From NCBI GenBank assembly GCA_033297075.1, contig MU858102.1, positions 1 through 64,000 on the forward strand: 64,000 nt of DNA, written 5' to 3'. Numbering within the stretch: position 1 is the stretch's first letter; every line of letters begins with the position of its first letter. This stretch comes from Rhypophila decipiens. Taxonomy: Eukaryota; Ascomycota; Sordariomycetes; Sordariales; Naviculisporaceae. The position numbers and the translations under genes were made by a program. Below are positions 58,381 to 64,000 of the stretch, piece by piece. The notes below the pieces were generated by a model. The model had not been told where the DNA came from. It did not search any database and saw nothing but the letters and a program-made list of their open reading frames with translations.

Positions 58381-59820
58381 CTACGCACTACTCCCCCGCC
58401 ACACAGTCTGCTCTGTTTCCGATGCCTCGTTTTCCCCTCGGTGTTGAGGTACATACTGGTGGTAATGATCCGAAATCGAGCCCGTAGAAGTCTTGGCTGG
58501 GTGTTGACCTTTGCTCGCATCCTCAAGGAGATCTGCTGGGTGGCCAATGGTGCTGCCCGTACCATGCCACCTCGATCCCGACAGCCAAGAGGAGGCGGTA
58601 GTTCTCGTGGTGTGTATGAGTCTCGATGCCCACGGCATGTTGCGAAATAGCGACTGAATGACGGGGAGTGAGCCTGCAAAGATGCCAGTGCCACACTCCA
58701 CCATTCCCCAGTACATGAACTCGGTGATGACGACTACAAGTGAGCAAGGTGGGGGTTGTTAGAGACTTGCAAAATGCAGGTATCGACAGAGCTGACGGAA
58801 ATAAAAGACTAACGGATTTCATCAGCGGATGGATCGAGCCCCTGAACCATCAGTTTTGTCTCCATAATAAGACGCAGCAGAGACGCTACGATGGCGACAG
58901 CTCCGAGCGAAAAGACTGCGGTGGCCGTGATTTTATTGCTCGTGGATAGGTTCAAGCGCCAGACCTAGGTACAACAATATGATTTCCGGTCAGAATGCAG
59001 GGCGTGTCATGAGTGGTAGGTACGGTGGGTACTCACAAGAGGAATGGGGAACACAGCCAGCATAACATCCACAATAAGGTCACTAATGCACTGGACCACA
59101 GCCTTCGTCATTGTGTTGGGACAGTACTTCCCAAAGTTGTTCGCCGTACTCCAAAGAGCCCACATATTTAGCCCGCATTGAAAAATAGTCGAGAAGAAAA
59201 ATGTGATGGTCCAAAGACCAGTGAGCACGCCGAGCAAGACGAGCAGAGTGTGGGTTTTCGAATCCGTGGTCACGCAGAAGATGCGCATGTAGAATAATAC
59301 GATGCTCATCTTGATACATCCAAGTGCGAGAGGAAGGATGATGGCATAGCTGTACTGAATCTGCGGGATGAAGTCGAGTTAGAACACCGTGGACGATGGA
59401 AAGTTCCAAGGGAGATCCAAATAACATAGTTTTACCTTGGTAGTCAAGGCAATCTGATCAGACGAGAAGTCCAATGGACTGCCTGTAAAATTAGCAGGTA
59501 TTCGTAGCGGATACCCGAACGTCCGCTGGGAAACACCGTAAACGAGAAGAATGCCAATGGCAACTGTTAGGATCTTGTAAGGCATTGCAAAAGAGTCGTT
59601 AGCCTCGGAAGATTAAAGACAAATTAGTCCATTAATAATGATGCAGTCGACATACCGTTGCAAGTGCCATGAGATAGTCGTCGAGCCCAAAGCGTTGCTT
59701 CTGCCTCGTCCGCGCCAAGAATCTCAGACCGACGGCAACAAGGTCGACCACGGAGAGAACCACGCCAGCAGCGACAACATGGCTGGGGGTTTGGAAGTAG
59801 GCTTGGTCGGGACTGGTCAT
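58381..59820 (-). CDS. Rhodopsin-domain (PTH11-like) integral membrane protein
   Basis: Five exons on the minus strand: 59820-59656, 59603-59436, 59360-59037, 58964-58814 and 58733-58381; 386 residues. Membrane segments include VVAAGVVLSVVDLVAVGLRF, ILTVAIGILLVYGVS, YAIILPLALGCIKMSIVLFY, the helix with GVLTGLWTITFFFSTIF, and LIVDVMLAVFPIPL. The family motifs FGLDDYLM and QCG...W are present, as is a Ser/His-rich cytosolic tail. It belongs to the same broad Rhodopsin/PTH11-like family as the gene at 29853-31080 but is not a recent duplicate. Probably a plasma-membrane receptor-like protein; the ligand is unknown. The start at MTSPDQ is preferred over an out-of-frame upstream ATG. Confidence 0.85.
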
Positions 59821-60764
59821 TTTCGTCCAAATGCAGAGGGTCTATGTCTTCAGAATAAACTTGTAAAGATGCAGAAATGGAGTTGGGTGTATGTAGACCT
59901 AGTATTAGTACGTTGCACCTATCAAGCTCTTCAACAATCCCGGGGGACCTGTTGATTGACTACGGTAGAACTAATGTATAGCTCTTCACAAACTCTGTCT
60001 GTTGGAGAGAACACTTCAACCAAGAAGTTCATCCGGGCTTACTTTCGACAACCTGACTCGACACTTTCACATGGGATGACCGGAGCCTGACTTTGGCCCA
60101 AGATCAGTGCCCGCTACTTGAACAGTTGCGACATTCAGTGGTCGATAACCCGTGAAGCATATAGTAGGCGGCCATCTACTTGGACTGTCCCAGAAGTCCT
60201 TTCGGTCGACCTTTGCCAAGCATTATATATTGTCGTCGGTTAAAACACAACCAGCTACTGATCATCTATCCCCGAAACACGACAGCTCAGCCGTTGCCAC
60301 CAGTCTTGATCTTCTGTCGACATATTTGCGCGGTATACTTCAGGTTGTACTACATTCCTTGTCTGGACATATTAAGATCTCTATGATCATCGGCAAATGG
60401 CCCCTTGAACCGCGGTAGTATCCCGCGGTAGTATCGATGATGAGTACCTATTTACTGCCGCGTAAGACCGGGCTGAATTCCTCCATTGATGTACATATCT
60501 GCAGAAATGTCCAACGCAGATCGAAAAACAAGAGTGAATTCACAGGAAGCAAACATGTACAGATTCACGGACGCTGGCCCGGGACGTCCACCACATGCAG
60601 CGAGCAGCTTATCGCCCAGGTATACATCATTTGTTCACATAGTGATCTGTTTCACGGGCTACATACATGCCGAGTTTATGGAGGATGCATGCATGGGCAC
60701 GCCGCAATCAACTAATCTAGAATACACCACAGCCATGCCGTTCAGAAATCTAGCCCTTGCTTTC
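59821..60764. other. intergenic
   Basis: About 0.9 kb; several overlapping motifless frames on the plus strand (60152-60418, 60437-60715). It holds the promoter of the Rhodopsin-type gene and the 3' flank of the small precursor. Confidence 0.45.
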
Positions 60765-61072
60765 TCAGAAGAAGCAAGCGGGCGCCTTGACACCAACTGC
60801 AACAGGGGCACCAACTCCTCCTCTCTTTGCTGCCTGGCATTGTTGTTTCTTGGGTGCCCCCGTATCGAACTTTTCAGTAGAGGAAGACTCTGCCTCTGTA
60901 GATGTGTCAACGGCATCTACGGCAGATATTTCAATTAGTTTCCAAGTATTCTTCAGGGATACCTAGGATGACGGATTGTAGAGGTCATACCTCGGATTTG
61001 CAGTGGCGCTCCGAGTGCGGCTCCCAAGAATAGGGAAGACATGGCGACGGCCAGGGAAACTGAGAAGCGCAT
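60765..61072 (-). CDS. small secreted precursor with one Kex2 site (candidate RiPP precursor)
   Basis: Two exons on the minus strand (61072-60991 and 60916-60765) with a 74-nt intron give 77 residues. A signal peptide (MRFSVSLAVAMSSLFLGAALG) is followed by a short acidic, Ser/Thr-rich pro-region, then QAAKR and an 18-residue C-terminal peptide, GGVGAPVAVGVKAPACFF. Signal peptide, acidic leader, one dibasic Kex2 site and a small hydrophobic tail with a single Cys make a plausible secreted peptide precursor. A UstYa oxidase starts 0.7 kb away on the opposite strand, the same head-to-head arrangement as the repeat precursor at 34-37 kb. Alternatives are a small secreted effector or a pheromone-like peptide. 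The coding sequence is too short for standard prediction. Confidence 0.6.
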
Positions 61073-61788
61073 TTTGAAATGTGACAAAAGTAGTAAAGTG
61101 ACGGATCCTATGAGTTATATGTGTTAACGAGCAGTGTCGTAAGAAGCGCAAACGATTTGGGCGATATGAGGACGGGTGGGATCTGAAGCCCTTCCATCGT
61201 TCGTTGGATGACCTTTATACCTTCATCCCCCCATTGACAGCGTCGGTAGGTATTATCTTCGGGTAAACAAGCTGCCCTTGGGTCCTGGTCAGTATCGTAC
61301 ATCCTTTCTCAACTACTGCAACCATCATAATATTACTAGGTAATAAAGACGGCAGAAAGCCTCGAGCAATCCCTTCGATGACACAAATTCCGATCAAAAC
61401 ATATCCGCAAACCTCTGCAACTGAGGCCATCCCGACACTTGGCCACAGTCCTACAGAGGTAACGTTCCAGATTGAGAAGGTAGCAGTTTGAGACACACTG
61501 ACTTGTCATGCGTGTTTGTTATCGGTGAGTCCGACTTTGGCTCGGTGACATTAGCAACCGAGAGATGGTGGTCCTTGTCCCTATGTTCCGGATAGACAAT
61601 ATACTAGTACGTCACTGGAGTGAATGGACCGACCAGAACCTAGTTCTAGGCAGGTCAATCCGCTTCCGATCCACATTGAACAGTCCAAGCGTGTTGAGAT
61701 GAGTTATTCCACCACAATACCCGTTGATGTTTGGTCCTTCTCGCGCTCCCATCCTTCCCTCTCCCGAGACACAGTCCTAACAAGCACA
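61073..61788. promoter_or_regulatory. divergent promoter of second precursor and UstYa gene
   Basis: 716 bp between the two starts. The palindrome of the first pair is not repeated here. A minus-strand frame (61496-61215) has hydrophobic runs but no convincing start or family, so I leave it uncalled. The 100 bases before 61789 are pyrimidine-rich. Confidence 0.4.
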
Positions 61789-62895
61789 ATGAGCAAAATC
61801 ACAAACGAATACCAGCTTCTTCATGAGCAAGACGATGTTTCTACTGCAGATCCATCCTCTTGTCCTCGTACCAGAGAACCAAAGTCAACTTCATCAACGA
61901 TTTACGTGTGCATCCTTCACCTAACAATCGCTGTTCTTTTTGGTTTCATCGTTTTCAATACAAACATCTCTCCCTCTAGCAGTCCATCATGGTGTATGTG
62001 ATAGATTTATCTCGACATCAGGTCTGTAAGTGGTCTCTGACAGCTCTGCATCTTAGCCCCTATTCAGGGTCACCTCAAGTACAACATCAGTTCGGAAAAT
62101 GCCCTCGGCCATCACCACAGCATCTATTCCGGACCTCCAACGGTCTCTTTAGAGCAGGCTTGGGACCATCTCATGAAACGTACGATTAACTAACACCGTT
62201 CCACATTCCCTTGGTTGCTCTGCCGCTGACTACATGTCCCCAAATATTATTTATGCAGGTGCATATTTCCGAGCGACAAAAGAGGAGCTCGAGCGGGCCG
62301 GGGAGACCATTCACGACGCGGTGGAGTTGTCTGATAATCGTTACCTCGCCTCCATCTCGGCCTACCACGAACTTCACTGTCTAGTATGTCCTCTTTACCC
62401 CGTTCCATTTAATTACAACATTTTATTCCCGCCGCTTACCTTTCAAGTGCAGAGACAACTCCGATTTCACCTCTACCGCACGCATTATTATCCCAATCTC
62501 AGCAAGCCACAGGAAACATATCTCCAAGGACATCTTGGTGCGTACCTACCGACCTATCCATCCTACATCGCAACGCTAGTAGCAGGAAACGCAGTACAAG
62601 AAGCTGACGGAACTCTTGCGAGCCTTCCTGCATAGACCACTGCATCGAAATGCTCCGAATCACCATCATGTGCCACGGCAACCCGGCGCTCATGACATTC
62701 ACGTGGAAGAGGGCCAGCTCGCCCGTGAAACCGGCGACCAAGTCCAGTGCCAGGGCGATCTGCGTGGACTGGGAGAGCATGGAGAGCTGGGGCCAACTAA
62801 GGCAGAGCACCAATAACATTCATGTTCGTCGTCAACCGGGGGAAGCACACGATGATGAGGTGGTCGATAATGATACCTCGGGGGTGTATCATTGA
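61789..62895 (+). CDS. UstYa/DUF3328 family oxidase (second copy)
   Basis: Five exons: 61789-61993, 62057-62179, 62259-62383, 62453-62537 and 62636-62895; 265 residues. One membrane helix (IYVCILHLTIAVLFGFIVF, about 42-60) precedes a lumenal domain beginning WSPIQGHLKYN. Both HxxHC motifs are intact: His146-Cys150 (HELHC) and His178-Cys182 (HLDHCIEMLR). The region SGPPTVSLEQAWDHLM matches the family's conserved acidic/Trp block. It clearly differs from the UstYa at 36 kb, so this is not a recent duplication. Predicted to act on a peptide in the secretory pathway, with the divergent small precursor as nearest candidate substrate. Introns are 63-98 nt. Confidence 0.88.
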
Positions 62896-63731
62896 CATGT
62901 TGTTGACCTACCTGATACGTTGTTCGTCCGTGCTGGTGGTAGGGTTTTGTTGACAAATCATTCGTGGGCTCATGGTCTTAAATCCGTAACATGACCGTTT
63001 CGTTCTTGTAATTACCACTTCTCAGGATGCGTTCCCTTTGTCTCGCCACAGACAATTAGAAAATATTTCCCATCACAGGATCAAGGCGCAAAACTGCAAG
63101 GCAAATACATCCCGAAGTGTATTCCCCGGAGTCAGATAAAGTACGATTCATAAAAAACTGACACTGCACAAACTTACTTGCCATCCTTCCTTTCACTCTA
63201 CCCACCATGCATAGGTCCTTGAAGCGGACATTAAGTTGCTGGAAGTGAAGTTGGCAACCAGGCCCCCAGCATACAAGTCATTTTGAAAGATAGGGACCTA
63301 GTCTCCGTGGTGGATGCCCCCTCGTCGGGCAATTTCACTAGCAATACCATTCAGAACTCGCCAGCGGTCACGGGGTTCCGAAAACTCACGATTATCGAGC
63401 TACAGAGTAGTATCCGACTCATCCGAATCCCGGCCTATTGTGAATAGTCTAGAAAAACCAGACTTCTGAGCTCCACCAAGGTGGAGGACAAGCCCCTGGC
63501 GGATGCATGTGAAGTCCAGACGATGCTCTTCTCGAAGACTCGAACGTCCACTTGGCCCCAGGAAGGATTCCATGGAGCCAGGGGCCAAATCCACACTGCG
63601 CAATTTCCTTCTGATATAAAGACGCCGATGGCAGTGTAAACTTTTCTCTGTCGCGCCCCTTCTCCTCGCCCCCTTTCCCTCTGGACATATCAAGCAGCCC
63701 GTTCTTCTCACGATTATTTTTGCTTGGCAAC
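62896..63731. other. intergenic
   Basis: About 0.8 kb; the minus-strand frame 63951-63400 is antisense to the secreted-protein start and promoter. A pyrimidine-rich leader (CTTCTCCTCGCCCCCTTTCCC near 63660) precedes 63732. Confidence 0.5.
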
Positions 63732-64000
63732 ATGGTTCGGTTACTCTCCGGCTGGAAGGCCGCGGTACTCCTTTCCCTTCATTCAGGCGCCATCGCCGCC
63801 CCGGCTGCCGCAGGTGACAATGCCGTGGTTTCCGACCCTCCCGCCACCGGCCCAGCTCCCTTGCCTGCATCGGAGTCGGTCCCCAAGTTCGACCCATCCA
63901 AGATTGCCCAGGGCACGGCGATCGACTCTGACCCCGCCAAGCTCGTCTCAAGCCCCATCATCAACGAGACCTCGGACTTTGTTCCCGCTTCTATCCCCGT
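63732..64000 (+). CDS. secreted protein, N-terminal part (cut by window end)
   Basis: An open frame from the ATG to the window end with no stop, 89 residues visible. A signal peptide (VLLSLHSGAIAAPA, cleavage near 23-27) is followed by a Pro/Ala/Ser-rich mature N-terminus with one potential N-glycosylation site (NETS). Codon use is GC-rich at third positions, as in well-expressed genes. No domain is recognisable in the visible part, so the function is unassigned. Confidence 0.7.
   Translation, partial: MVRLLSGWKAAVLLSLHSGAIAAPAAAGDNAVVSDPPATGPAPLPASESVPKFDPSKIAQGTAIDSDPAKLVSSPIINETSDFVPASIP

Noticed and set aside
61215..61496. 93-codon minus-strand frame in the second divergent promoter, considered as another precursor
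   Set aside because: No signal peptide with cleavage site, no dibasic repeats and no splice partner found.

Overview
The window is nuclear DNA of a filamentous ascomycete (Pezizomycotina, probably Sordariomycetes). The genes have several short introns (about 50-80 nt) with GTANGT donors and CTNAC-like branch sites. The families present are typical of that group: Rhodopsin/PTH11-like membrane proteins, CFEM-like GPI protein, UstYa/DUF3328 oxidases, NACHT and NB-ARC STAND proteins, DUF3435 and 2EXR relics. The species cannot be named from sequence alone. Most gene models here were rebuilt by joining exons across frames. Reading-frame continuity was checked at every junction stated unless noted.

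Layout. 1-12.6 kb: a 2-oxoglutarate oxygenase-like protein with lost metal ligands, a long empty stretch, then two housekeeping genes, ISU1 (Fe-S scaffold) and UBP14 (ubiquitin hydrolase). 14.4-19.6 kb: a FLC/TRP-like membrane protein, a small Cys-rich protein and MAD2 (spindle checkpoint). 20.4-24.5 kb: a NACHT-ankyrin STAND protein. 25.4-26.8 kb: a 22-bp minisatellite, a SF1 helicase remnant and an intron-bearing tRNA-Pro(AGG). 28.7-33.6 kb: a secreted Cys-rich protein, a Rhodopsin-domain membrane protein and a 2OG-Fe(II) oxygenase. 34.3-37.1 kb: a Kex2-processed repeat precursor divergent from a UstYa oxidase. 37.4-47.3 kb: an acidic nuclear protein, an SDR reductase, a STAND-N-terminal/retropepsin-like fusion, a CFEM-like GPI protein, a doubtful membrane ORF and an FAD monooxygenase. 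49.5-54.3 kb: a 2EXR fragment, an NB-ARC-TPR STAND protein with nearly identical repeats and a decayed DUF3435 tyrosine recombinase. 54.6-64 kb: an F-box protein, a truncated tyrosinase, a second Rhodopsin protein, a second small secreted precursor divergent from a second UstYa oxidase, and the start of a secreted protein.

The most interesting content is two precursor/UstYa pairs about 26 kb apart, each transcribed divergently from a 0.7-0.8 kb shared promoter. UstYa proteins oxidatively crosslink ribosomally made, Kex2-cleaved peptides (dikaritin-type RiPPs). The first precursor has a signal peptide and four repeats ending in KR or RR. Each repeat lies in its own exon; three of these exons are exactly 138 nt. 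The second precursor is a 77-residue secreted protein with one KR site before an 18-residue Gly/Ala/Val/Pro-rich tail. A 5'-truncated tyrosinase, a family also found in such clusters, lies between the pairs. Products and actual linkage are inference. STAND genes, recombinase relics and truncated genes show that 20-27 kb and 49-58 kb are accessory, rearranged DNA.
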